A stretch of DNA of 64,000 bases from Mikania micrantha. Taxonomy: Eukaryota > Streptophyta > Magnoliopsida > Asterales > Asteraceae. This document shows positions 46,031 to 57,787 of this stretch, piece after piece. The position numbers and the translations under genes are program-made. The stretch is from assembly GCA_009363875.1 (NCBI GenBank), contig CM018680.1:67054639-67118638 (forward strand), written 5' to 3'. Below the pieces are notes generated by a model that was not told where the DNA came from, did no database searches, and saw only the letters and a program-made list of their open reading frames with translations. Every line of letters starts with the position of its first letter. Position 1 is the first letter of the stretch.

Positions 46031-47679
46031 ATATGTTTTCTCCTGTTACTAACTTTGCTACTCATGACACATGTTTTATGGCAGATATTATTGACAGCTG
46101 TGTTCCTTGCTATGATCCTATAGTGAGCAAGGACAACACAGTTGAGGTATTTTCTGTGTTTGACAGGTTGGATAATGAACACATTCAAGAGTTGATGGAT
46201 GCTGAAAAGGATGTTGAAGTGAAAGCTACACAAGAGGGTAGACCACCATGGTCATGTCATCAAGAGAAGATCCCCGATTCATGGAACAAGGAGCTGAAAC
46301 CCTCATTGGAAGAACCACCAGAGCTAGAGTTGAAAGAGTTGCCAACACATCTCAAGTATGTGTTTCTGGGAGGCAACAAGACATTGCCAGTCATCATTGC
46401 TTCTGATTTGACTGAGGAACATGAAAAAGCACTCATTGAGGTTTTGTCCACTTACAAATCAGCAATTGGATGGACGATAGCGGATCTGAAAGGTATAAGC
46501 CCATCAATTGTCATGCACAAGATCATCACTGAGCCGGAAGCCAAGCCATTTCGAGACACACAAAGGAGGCTCAACCCCAACATGAGAGAAGTGGTAAAGA
46601 AAGAGGTACTCAAGTGGCTAGATGCAGGTATTATCTTCCCTATTTCTGATAGCACTTGGGTGAGTCCCACTCAGACGGTTCCAAAGAAATCAGGTATTCA
46701 GGTAGTACGAGGGAATGATGGCGAGCAAATCGCAACCCGGCCGGTAACCGGGTGGCGTGTGTGCATTGATTACAGAAAATTAAATGCCGCCACATCCAAG
46801 GATCACTTTCCTTTACCGTTCATTGACCAGATTATTGAACGTTTATCAGGTCAGAAATTCTTTTGCTTTCTTGATGGTTATTCTGGTTATAATCAAATTG
46901 CTATTCATCCAGATGATCAACATAAGACTACATTCACTTGTCCTTATGGCACCTTCGCATTTAGGCGAATGCCATTTGGTTTGTGCAATGCCCCCGCCAC
47001 CTTTCAAAGGTGTATGATGAGTATCTTTTCAGATATGGTGGGGGAGTCTTTGGAAATCTTCATGGATGACTTTTCAATATTTGGTTCATCATTTGACAAA
47101 TGTCTTAATCAATTAACCAAAGTTTTGAAAAGATGTGTGGAAACTAATTTGGTCTTAAGTTGGGAAAAGAGCCACTTCATGGTTCGTGAAGGGGTGGTTT
47201 TGGGTCATGTGATTTCTGAACGAGGGATGGAGGTGGATAGGGCTAAAATTAATGTTATTTCTACATTGCCACCTCCCACAAATGTTAAGGGCATTCGTTC
47301 GTTTCTAGGACATGCCGGGTTTTATAGAAGGTTCATAAAAGGCTTTAGTGTCATAACAAAACCTTTGTGTAATTTGCTTTTAAAAGATGTCCCTTTTGAA
47401 TTTGATGATGAATGTTTGAAATCGTTTAACTTGCTGAAGGAACAACTTGTGGCAGCCCCAATCTTGCAATCACCAGATTGGTCTCTTCCTTTTGAGATCA
47501 TGTGTGATGCAAGTGACTACGCAGTTGGGGCTGTGTTGGGACAACGGGTTGACAAGAAACCCGTGGTGATCTACTACGCAAGCAAAACTCTTTCTGATGC
47601 GCAATTGAATTACACAACAACAGAAAAAGAGTTTATTGCAAGTAGTCAATTAGTTGTGTTGAAAGTAGTTTCCACTTGA
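46027..47679 (+). pseudogene. Athila RT and partial RNase H, ending in LTR sequence
   Basis: The frame overlaps the gag stop as ATGA at 46027-46030. RT is complete: AGIIFPISDSTWVSPTQ, GWRVCIDYRKLN, FFCFLDGYSGYNQI, FGLCNAPATFQRCM and the catalytic IFMDDFSIFG (about residue 347). RNase H begins with IMCDASDYAVGAVLG and LNYTTTEKEF; then the frame enters LTR-derived sequence and stops at 47679. The rest of RNase H and the integrase are absent. The frame break with gag makes full translation doubtful. Confidence 0.88.
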
Positions 47680-47752
47680 CTTCTCGTGGATCGATACCCG
47701 ACTTCCCTAACTAAATTGGGTTGTAGGACTTGAGTTTAAACTCTTATTTTTG
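47636..47752 (+). repeat. 117-bp LTR fragment patched into pol
   Basis: The stretch gcaagtagtcaattagttgt ... cttatttttg is identical, as far as I can compare, to about 42969-43085 near the end of the LTR. The left junction shares the word ttattgcaagtag between the pol side and LTR side. It replaces at least the RNase H end and integrase. Confidence 0.9.
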
Positions 47753-48700
47753 ATTTATGCTTTGAGGTAATTGCATATGTTGCATGTCGGTAACCGTATT
47801 CCTTCATATATGTGTGAGATTTTGAGCCTTAGAGTGTAATATTTGTGAGTTGAATTTCATTTGTTGAGAGTGACCGGTAGTTGGGGATTGTGATAGAACT
47901 TGTGTGTTTTGATACATGCTGAAACCTTAAGTGAATAAGTGCACTAAAATGAGAAGGCATTAGGATTACACCAAATTCCTTTTTGTTAACCCGTTATGAA
48001 CATGTTCAACTTCCCTAGTTAGCCATTTTTGAGCCGTGTTGTTTACAAAAAAGTCCCTTTTGTTTGTTAAGCCCAATAGCCGAGCATGAAAGCAAAATCT
48101 TATGAAAAATGTAATGAGGATCCAACTATGAAAAAAAAAAAAAAGAAAAAGAAAAGAAAAAGAAAAAATTAAAAATAAAAGTCTTGGTGAAAAATAAGGA
48201 CAATGGATCGTGGTAATACGATGTCATTGGTTTAAGTGTTTTAGTTGGATTTTTCATCTTATCACCCACTAAATAGCCTATACCCTTTCCCTAACCAAAG
48301 CCAAAAACCCGAAAAGCCCTTTGATTGGTGCATTATTTAACTTTGTGGTAGAGGTGTGATTGACATACAAGCCTATGTTCACAAGAATCAATACCTGGTT
48401 GGGAGTGATAGAGTTTCTAGCACATTATTTGCTAGTATTCAGAAACCGAGAGGAGTGACTTATTGTGAGGGGTATGCAATATGTGCAAAAGTTTTAAAGC
48501 ATGTATTTTTAGTTATGCAATTCTTGTTTTTGGTTAAAATGGCATCATATGTTTGTCAGCATGTCAACCTCGATTGTGTCAGTCTATGGGATGAGTATGT
48601 TTGAAAAATTTAATCTATAACTTGGTAGATATTGCATATGTGTGTTGTAGAGAAGGTGAGTAATGGTCAAGAAAGTTGCTTGAGGACAAGCAAAAAGATA
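47753..48700 (+). other. Athila 3' non-coding region
   Basis: About 950 bp without a supported ORF, including an A-rich run (48127-48180). The final word ttgaggacaagcaaaaag before the purine tract is typical of Athila/Tat elements. The small ORF 48356-48604 shows no domain. Confidence 0.6.
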
Positions 48701-48712
48701 AGTGTGGGGATG
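48701..48712 (+). other. Polypurine tract of the Athila element
   Basis: agtgtggggatg directly precedes the TGATGG start of the 3' LTR. Confidence 0.8.
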
Positions 48713-50067
48713 TGATGGAATGGGTTTGGAATTGATTCTAACTTGATTAATTGGTTGTTTTTATGTTATTTGACGTGTTTATTTATTCGGAATAGAAGCT
48801 ACCGGTTGTCCTTGTATGTTTGTAGGTTGGATGAGGCAAGAAAGCGTTTTTAAGAGGAAACCGAGCAAAGAGGAGCAAAACCGAGCACATCCGAACAACC
48901 GCGTATGCGAAATGGAAGCCAAGAACTTTGAAGAGGCATATCTTGGGCTGGGAGAGGAGTTACGGGACGTATAATATATGAAAATCGTGTTTCTCGACGA
49001 GACGAAGCTAATGGTGATATCAGATCAGGCGTAAGTTACGCCTAAGGGGCCGTAACTTACGCCGGGAAGCTGTTCCGTAACCAGAAACGTAAGACAGAGG
49101 TTGTAAGGCGTAAGGTGTATGTCAGTAGGCGTAAGTTACGCCTAGAGGGGCGTAACTTACGCCGGGTGCTTCCGGAAAAGGTCAAAATTCGCGTTTTTTG
49201 GGGTATTTAAGGCCCAAATCAACCCTAGTCGACTATCACACCTTTGGGGCAAGTTCTTGGGCGATCTTGGAGTATTTTGGAGCGTTCTAAAGCCTCGATT
49301 CATCAATCCTAACAGCAAATTGAAGATTCCATCATGCAATTCCACATGAAGATTAAAGATTTAAGCGTTGCTATGTCCGGCTAAGTCTCTCGTGATCGTC
49401 TCCGGATGGATGGTTAGGTTTAGTGGTTAAAGTTTACTTTGGATTGCTAAACATTGGTATTAGATTAGTTTTTCATTGATTACTTATCTAGTATTGCTTG
49501 ATTGTGAAACCCTAACCATTGTTTCATTACTTTTCAATTTCAAGTTCAAGTCGTTTACTTTTATTCATTCATGGTTTGAGTGGATTGGTGATTGATGAAT
49601 TTGAGTTTTCAAAGCTTTTATGATTAATTGGTTTTGTGAAATTAATAATCAACCGAATCAACAACATCGGTCTAGTTATCGGTTGTCAATAAGGTCATTA
49701 ATTGGTTTCCAAAGACTAGGTGTAGATCAATCCAAGCATAAGCTATGTCTATGTAGTTTCCAATTGACAATTCAAAGCATCTTTAATTACTTAATTAACC
49801 TGAAATCCGGAGTGATCACTTTTCCATTTTATTGTTTACAAATCTCTTAGTTTAATTCGTTTGTTTTAGTTAAGTTAATTGTTTCTTAATTCAACCCTAA
49901 AATCAACAATTTCAAGTTTAAATTTTTATTGCAAGTAGTCAATTAGTTGTGTTGAAAGTAGTTTCCACTTGACTTCTCGTGGATCGATACCCGACTTCCC
50001 TAACTAAATTGGGTTGTAGGACTTGAGTTTAAACTCTTATTTTTGGTTGGTACTTCGACACCGATCA
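48713..50067 (+). repeat. 3' LTR of the Athila element
   Basis: 1355 bp, almost identical to 41753-43108; differences seen are cctagagggg versus cctagggggg (about 49145), gcctcgattc versus gccttgattc (about 49294) and one T in a run near 49561. The paired hairpins recur at 49028-49063 and 49128-49163. Confidence 0.95.
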
Positions 50068-50072
50068 CTAGT
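50068..50072. repeat. Target site duplication CTAGT, right copy
   Basis: It matches 41748-41752. Confidence 0.9.
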
Positions 50073-50506
50073 CAAGAATATAATGTAATTAACTAGCTCG
50101 GGATCGGCTTGGGTCGTTTACACTCTTAAACGTAAACCATATTTATTCTATAACAATGTAAACCAAAATTCGTTACAACTCGTTACAAATAATTTGTTAT
50201 TTTTATACTTATTACATTGGTGTAAGTACGAACATACGAAAAAAAATAAAAAAACCTAGTCAAGACTATAACGGAATTAAAGAGAAAAATAAGACGAGTA
50301 AAATGGTGCAATTTTTATAAAAAAATATTATAGCATAAAAAAGTTATGGATGTATAAAAAAAGAGGGGGAAAAATATTTAATATAGCAAATTACTACTTT
50401 ACCCTTATTAAATAATAAAAGAAAAAGCCATGTGTTCAATTCTGATTGGTTTATGAGAGTTAATGGGTTAGTGCCATAAATGAGGGTTAGCATTTGAACA
50501 CAATCC

Positions 50507-50526
50507 TATATATATATATATATATA
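50507..50526. repeat. (TA)n tract
   Basis: TA run at the right border of the split foldback element. Confidence 0.9.
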
Positions 50527-50656
50527 AATGAATGAATTGTGTGGTCCTTGTTTGTTTCAATCCTTCGCCGATTAAATATCATATCACATCAATTACTCCC
50601 ATACCTACTACCACATCAATTACTCCCATACCTACTACACCATTTATCATCTATAA

Positions 50657-52296
50657 GACTATTGGGTGTGTCAAGTTACCCACTCACTTCAAGTATGCGC
50701 CACGTAGGCGCCACATAAGCACTCACCACAACCACTCACCCCACCATTTTGGTGGAAATGCCTCATTACCCACTCAATACACGTCATCATTCATTTTTAA
50801 ATTAAATTAAAATATAATTTAATAAAAACAAATTACAAATTAATAAAAAAAGTTACAAACTAATAAAAAAAATTAATAAAAAAATACAAACTAATAAAAA
50901 AAATTACAAATTAATAAAAAAAAATACAAATTAAGTATCTCTATATTTATTACGAATTTTATCATTCTCCCGCTCGGCAATTTCGCGGTCGAGCCCGGTT
51001 AAGTGGTCGGTGTTGGTGAATAAAAGTTGTAACTCTACCAACCGTTGACGTTCCCGTTTTTAATTCGTTAAAGTCACCGATTCGTTGAGATAAGTGTTCT
51101 ATTCCTTGGTTATAATCCGGGGTCGTTTGAGATGAAGAGCCTCGTCTCGCCCTTGCTCGGTCGGTTTTTGCGCGATCTCTCCCGGTCGGACGAGTCAAAT
51201 CCTCTATCTCGTCGTCGTCGTCGTCTTCTTCTTCTTCGTCGAGATCGTTTAGATTTATATTCACTCGAGCATCCGACGTGCCGGGGCTATCGGTTGACGA
51301 TGCTTTTGATCGTTTTGAGGCCGACGATTGTACAGTCTCGAGTCGAATCCAGTTCGGACATTTCCTCATAAGCTCCCAACTCCGTTGAAGCGAGAAGGGG
51401 GCGTTAAACTCTTCCCGGTACTGATCTTCCGCTTTGAGCTCGATCATCGCGTCGCTTTGGCCGCTCCGACGAGTTTGCCATTTCTGGGAATAAATCCCGT
51501 TGAACTGTCTAACCTTTAGGTTCATGTCACGCCATTTGCTAGAGAGCATATCGTTTGTACGATATTCCCCACGACCCATGGCTTGAAAAAATTGATTTCG
51601 GATTTTACTCCAAAAGTCCGGTCCTTTTTTGTTACGACCAACAATTGGATCTTCCGACACATCGATCCAAGCTTTTGTAAGTTGAAACTCTTCCTCCGTA
51701 GTCCATTTTTCTATACGGGATGAACCTCCCACAGCAGGTTCGGTATCCGCAGCTTGTTTCCTTCTGTGTCTACGCCTTTGTTTTGGTTGCGTGCTTGGAC
51801 CGGCATTTGTAGTGGGTTGGGTCTCGGGTACAACTTCATCCTGAGATAATTGTCCAAACCCGTGTTGTTGTTGACTCGAACCATAATCGGCGAATGTATA
51901 AAACCCTTGTGGGCTTGAATCAAAATTGGGTCGATAACAGTTTGAATCGAAAAAAGGATTTATTGGAGAAGGGCTAAAGACCCAATTCGGAGGTGGCGTG
52001 TTAGGGTTTCGGTTAGGTGGAGTGTTTGAGTTATAGTAATTGGGTTTTGGTTGGGATCCATGAAAATTATTCTTTTGGTTAAGAAAGTTTGAAATGTGAA
52101 GAGTGGGTATTTTTTTGTGATGAATGTTTGAAATGTGAATTGTTTAAATAGGTAAAATTTTTTTCTTTTTTCTTTTCCTTACCCAACGTCTACCTCCACG
52201 TCTCCCAACACCCACGCCCGTTGCTCGACTCACGGGGAGGTTCTCACGCCCCTCCACGCCTCACCCACGGCCACTCACCCGGCATACCGTGGAGTC
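50657..52296 (-). mobile_element. Possible PIF/Harbinger-type element carrying only ORF1
   Basis: TAA at 50654-50656 and 52297-52299 could be the 3-bp duplication. The ends gactattgggtgtg and, reverse-complemented, gactccacggtatg share 9 of 14 positions. The only gene inside is a Myb/trihelix-like ORF1 of the kind found beside Harbinger transposases. The weak terminal match makes the limits uncertain. Confidence 0.4.
50940..52060 (-). pseudogene. Myb/SANT-like (NAM-associated type) ORF1, frameshifted
   Basis: The main frame (51732 to about 51060) begins without an ATG in VGGSSRIEKWTTEEEFQLTKAW, a SANT/trihelix-like DNA-binding start, continues with FWSKIRNQF and MLSSKWRDMNLKVRQFNG, then an acidic run (DEEEEDDDDDEIEDL). 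Proteins of this form are widespread in plants, often mislabelled as glutathione transferase-like, and occur as ORF1 of PIF/Harbinger elements. The frame stays open upstream to about 52040 (Pro/Asn/Gln-rich), but the ATG near 52060 is out of frame by one base. Near 51060 a second shift moves the helical C-terminus (LDREIAERENDKIRNKY) to another frame ending about 50937. It is therefore a pseudogene. Confidence 0.7.
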
Positions 52297-52332
52297 TAAG
52301 TATCGAAACTTTTCCCTGCAAAACACATGTCA

Positions 52333-52487
52333 GAATGGATCCTCAAGTGAAAATCATGATAAGGTGTATTCTAACATTTCTCTTCTTTCAGGCATGTCTC
52401 ACACTTAAATCCCCTTCCAGATCTGTTATTAGAATACTTCCTGGATACGCCGGTGACCTTCCTTTCAAACTAGAAACCGGGTACACC
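52333..52487 (+). pseudogene. Orphan first exon of a serine carboxypeptidase-like gene
   Basis: From ATG 52333 the frame gives a hydrophobic signal-peptide-like start (ILTFLFFQACLTL) followed by VIRILPGYAGDLPFKLETG. The I-x-x-L-P-G-x-x-G-x-L-P-F-x-L-E-T-G pattern is the mature N-terminus of plant serine carboxypeptidase-like (SCPL) proteins, secreted or vacuolar hydrolases and acyltransferases. The word accgggtacacc at the end supplies a GT splice donor just after L-E-T-G, where I expect the first intron. No second exon (YVGV..., oxyanion or catalytic segments) is seen in the following kilobase. It lies next to the Harbinger-like element. It is probably a gene fragment. Confidence 0.6.
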
Positions 52488-52499
52488 ACATCTTTCTAA

Positions 52500-53400
52500 T
52501 TATATGACATTCTACATTTTGATTATAGTTCTAAATATGTCTTGGAAAAATAGACGGGTTAGGTAATGGGTCAGACTGGATTCGGGTCAGGATCAGTGCG
52601 GGTTAGAACGAGTTTCAAGCAAAATTAGTTTGGGCCTAAATGACCTGTTATTTAAAAACATCAATTTAGTCTAACTTAAGATGTGTTATAAGTAAACAAA
52701 TAATCCATTTGGATAATTTTTAGCGATTTTCTTATCAACTATGTTATTAATCACTTTTAAATGTTTGAATCCATTATATTTACTTAATTTTTTGGTTACC
52801 CATCTTGATACGCATTGTGTTTAAGTGCTACACATCTCAACCCATTCAATACTAAAATGTTAAACATTCCAACCCATTATGCTACAATCATTTACCCAAA
52901 CCAACCAATTTCCTTTGTCATATGGGTAAAAATTGTCTACTTCTAGTTCTAAACCTCCTTTAGGTGTATGCTTAGAAACTGTACGTTCGGATGTGCTCCG
53001 GGACAAGTTCGCTAAAACGTACCGGTGTAATTCGTTATTTTTTATTTATTTTTTCAGTTAAATTGTTTCATTATCATTTCAGTTGTTAAAACATCAATCT
53101 ATCACCATTTGTTTGTTCTATTAGATTTGTTCAAAAAGACCAAGATATCTCTCTAACAAAAAAATATTATTTTTTAAATCATACAGAAACTCAAAAAAGA
53201 ATCACACCCCAATATATATTCTTTACTCGTTCTCTCTCTCTGTACATTTTATGTGTCTACCTAACCCTACATGGTGTCATCATTTACTTTTTTCATACAA
53301 ACACACACACGTGTGCGTATATATGTAACATTTTTTTTTTATTCTTAATGTGTAAAAAAATTTAAAGAAAATTTGATGGCTTTAAAAACATAGATTTAAC
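52500..53400. other. Non-coding AT-rich sequence
   Basis: No coding domain is seen. The stretch may include the intron after the SCPL exon; no candidate acceptor is followed by a recognisable exon. A gggtca/gggtta-rich piece at 52557-52620 looks repetitive. Confidence 0.4.
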
Positions 53401-53600
53401 TTAAATAAAAGCGATGGACTGTTTCTTTAGGTCTGAATGAGTGTGAATCAGAATTTTTAGATGCATACCGTATGTTTTGCGAAAAAAATAATCTGAATGA
53501 GTTAAAATGTTTGAATGAAAGTTTGAACTATTCAGACCTATGAATGAGTCTGTACCATTCGGTAGTCTGAAGAAATGAGGGGTTGGCGCTGGGAAGGGGC
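53401..53600. repeat. Diverged short repeat with TCTGAATGAG words
   Basis: Words tctgaatgag, gaatgagt and ttcagacctatgaatgag recur on both strands. This looks like a decayed short inverted-repeat element. The ends are not resolved. Confidence 0.35.
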
Positions 53601-53656
53601 CGAGCACGTCAGACACACCTTCGCCAGATACAACCGCCAGACACAACCGCCACATC

Positions 53657-54000
53657 ACCCACCGTTTTTGTACTAACCCAAAGAACTCCGCCAATATGAA
53701 GCCAAATCTTGGAATTTTTTTAACATCATTGTAACACATTTAGAACATTTTCTTTCTTTATAAGTTTGTGTAAATTCATCATCGTTTAAGAGGTAACATC
53801 GTTGTATGTTTTTGACTTAGAACAACTTAACTATTTTAAACCCAAAACTTACAACGATGTTACCTCTTAAATGATGATAAATTTACTTAAACTAATGAAA
53901 CAATAAATTGTTTTAAATGTGATACAATGATGTTAAAAAAATCCAAAATTTGCCTTCATCTTAGCGGAGTTAGTTGGGTTAGTACAAAAAACAGTGAGCT
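53657..54000. mobile_element. Foldback element, about 340 bp
   Basis: The two halves are complementary: gtttttgtactaaccc...ctccgccaatatgaag on the left against ctt catcttagcggag...gggttagtacaaaaaac on the right, and aagaggtaacatcgttgtat (about 53790) against acaacgatgttacctctt (about 53850) near the centre. It ends close to the (TA)n tract at 54015. Confidence 0.7.
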
Positions 54001-54011
54001 ATTAAAACTTC

Positions 54012-54014
<3 letters not shown>

Positions 54015-54043
<29 letters not shown>
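54015..54043. repeat. (TA)n tract
   Basis: TA run between two foldback-type elements. Confidence 0.95.
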
Positions 54044-54045
<2 letters not shown>

Positions 54046-54784
54046 AGACGGATATAATACAAAGGGGTTTTTTGGTGAGAAGGATAAGAATGATTCCTAG
54101 CCTTTGATCAAATTAATAAACGGTTAAGATTTTGTGGTCCTCATTTTCCCCTAAAAACTTGCGTGAGTTAAAATTAAAAGGGTAAAAAAGGAATAACCTA
54201 CACTTGTTGACTTTTTTCTGGGTAAATCAAGTTCCACCAATTTTTTTAAAATCGAATAACTTTTAAACGATTGATCATATTCTAAAAAAAATTACATCAT
54301 AAAATTGAGAATTTTATTGTCTTTAATTTGAGTATGATATTGCTATAGTTTTTTTTTCGTTTTTTTTACGTGGTCCGTGATTTTTAAGTTTGGTCCGTGA
54401 GTATTGGTCTGCAATTATGCACGTGGTACTTGATTATGCATTTAAATTGACAGTACGTGATTGTTATATAATACGGTCTGTAATTACTTGGTACGTGATT
54501 ACACAGTTTGTCCTTGATTATTAGTGTTAAATTACAGTCCGTGATTACGGGTCCGTAATTTATCCAGGTAATTCCTTTGATTATGAATGTAAAATGATGG
54601 TATGTAATTTTATACAACTTGTTTCGCTTGGTCTGTGATTATTGGTATCATGGTCTGTAATTTTGTATAATGTGGTATGTAATTTTGTATGACGATAATA
54701 CCCTTCTCATAGATGACACATGTCACGTTCTGGATCCTTCCTACGCTTTGTACCGTTTATCCCCTTGGTACATTAACCGGCCCC
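54044..54784. mobile_element. (TA)n-bordered TIR element with GGTCCGTGATT repeats
   Basis: Left end ggagacggatataatacaaa and reverse-complemented right end ggggccggttaatgtaccaa form imperfect inverted repeats. Between 54360 and 54690 the word ggt(c/a)(c/t)gtgatta recurs about ten times. The right border is a TA/TG run (tatatatgtgtatatatatg). No gene is seen. Confidence 0.6.
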
Positions 54785-54825
54785 TATATATGTGTATATA
54801 TATGTGTGTGTGTGTTTGAAATCTT

Positions 54826-55387
54826 ATTGAACCAAAAAGGGTTATTTTTAAGGGCGTGAACTTGTGACACAACACAAATGTAAGACAAGATTAAAAAGTT
54901 GATGTTCAGTATTAATGGGCTCGGGTCAGCTTCATGTTGAACCTGTGAATCCGTTTAGCTAAACAAGTTCGGACCCTGTCAACCTGGGTAGGTTCATAGA
55001 TGACCCGTTAACCCATTTATATGTATTTTATTATTTTTATTGTGTTTTACGTTGACTTGGTTGGGGTATTTAATATTAAAAGTATAAACTAAAAAAATTA
55101 ACAAGAAATTTTATAATTAAACGTAATACTTTTTTGGCAAATTGACTTTTAGTAATCTAAACTTTGATCCATTGGCTGTTGTCGGTCCCAATTATGAAAA
55201 TCTCTAATAACGGTCTGAACTTTCGACATATTTACCTCTGTCGGACCATCGTCAAAAAGTTCCTAACGACATTAACTCTTTTTTCGAGTTTCGAATGGAC
55301 TTTTGAGGGCTTATGTTCAGATGCAAAATGCGAATCAAATTACGTATAACTTACCTCGAAACATTGCTCCAAATTTCACAATTTGTT
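54826..55387. other. Non-coding sequence left of the microsatellite
   Basis: No gene, LTR boundary or RNA gene is recognised. The small ORFs here run into the microsatellite and are not supported. Confidence 0.4.
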
Positions 55388-56766
<1,379 letters not shown>

Positions 56767-57510
56767 TTTCTTTTTTTCTACCTTAATTTGAATGTTTGTA
56801 GATAAAGTTAACATATGATAACATTAATTTATAGGTAATGAGCCGTCAACATTCAAGTAAACCATCAAACCTTTAAAACTTTAATATATTTTTTACAAAA
56901 TTTTAATTTTGTATCTTAGGTTATGTTTTAGGGGTGTTTAGTTTTTGAATTAAATTCTAAAAATACGAAATTCGATTTGATTTGAAAATCATCAATTTAA
57001 AATTCGGTTCGCATTTTCACATTTGAATTTGATTCGATTCGAAGTCTAATAATGAATTTCGAATTTGGGATTTTTCAATTTTGTTCGCAATTCAAATTAC
57101 AAAATATATGTATAACCAGTATAGTATATATAAAAACTAAACTTTATAATGGGGCTATTTGTTTAAGGTTTGATTTTTAGAAATTTTGAATGTTTAAAGT
57201 TAGCATTAATTTTATAAATAAAGTTTCAAACAAATTATTTAGGTAACTTCAAATCGATTCAACTCGAATTCGATTCGAATTTGACTTCTAAATTTGAATA
57301 TCATCAAACTTTGAATTTGATATTGAATTTGAATTATTTTTTTTCTCTAATTTATTTCGAATTCGAAAAGAATACGAATCGTACTTAAAATTCAGAATTC
57401 GATTATTTGAACATTCCTATTATGTTTTAGAAACAACTCGCACACAATCACATATTTACTCTTAACTATAAAAGTTTAACATAACTTCTTCAAGATGATA
57501 CGGAAACATA
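56767..57510. other. Non-coding AT-rich sequence with AATTCGATTCGAA words
   Basis: No gene is seen. From 56940 to 57430 words such as aaattcgatttga and aactcgaattcgattcgaat recur; this looks like a decayed short dispersed repeat. Confidence 0.4.
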
Positions 57511-57787
57511 CCAAAAACTAGAGGTGGCCAACGTACCCGGAACCGAGAAACCGAACCTGAACCGGAACAGGTCGTACCCGAACTTGTGGATACGGGACGG
57601 TTCCGGGTTTTCAGAGAAATTGGAACCGGAACCGATTCCACACTTAAACAGGCCAAACCGGAACCAGAACCAGAACGGAAACCAGCAAAAAACCGGTTGG
57701 AACCGATCAAAAACCGGTTCTTGACTTTGTTGACCGGAACCGCATCTGGTTAAAAGAAAACCCGGTTTGGCCACCTCTACCAAAAAC
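57511..57787. mobile_element. hAT MITE with perfect 8-bp duplication
   Basis: The element spans 57519-57779 (261 bp). Terminal inverted repeats are TAGAGGTGGCCAA at the left and the complement ttggccacctcta at the right. CCAAAAAC flanks it at 57511-57518 and 57780-57787. An 8-bp duplication with a TAGxGGTGGC terminus is diagnostic of hAT. The interior is made of gaaccggaac words on both strands. The ORFs through it are not genes. Confidence 0.9.

Larger units (their letters stand above)
41753..50067 (+). mobile_element. Athila-type Ty3/gypsy element, very young, internally deleted
   Basis: LTRs 41753-43108 and 48713-50067 differ by about two substitutions and one base of length by eye. The primer site TGGCGCCGTTGCCGGGGA follows the 5' LTR, and the tract gtgtggggatg precedes the 3' LTR. 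Gag, protease and RT are of Athila type. Integrase is missing: at 47636 the RNase H frame runs into a 117-bp copy of LTR sequence. No envelope-like ORF is present. It must have been mobilised in trans. Confidence 0.93.
40077..50506. mobile_element. (TA)n-bordered foldback element split by the Athila insertion
   Basis: Left end gggaatggatctaatactaa and reverse-complemented right end aggattgtgttcaaatgcta share the continuing word aacccattaac. Further in, the arms match at cgtctttttttctctttaat on the left (about 40340) and its complement near 50275. Without the Athila element (41753-50067) and one CTAGT it would be about 2.1 kb. It contains a compound tandem array (40626-41525). Confidence 0.75.

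Noticed and set aside
48356..48604. Possible envelope-like ORF of the Athila element
   Set aside because: It is 82 codons long without signal peptide or family words; the region is the usual Athila 3' non-coding part.
57462..57783. Gly/Ser/Phe-rich ORFs at the hAT MITE
   Set aside because: They read the gaaccggaac repeat of a 261-bp MITE on both strands.
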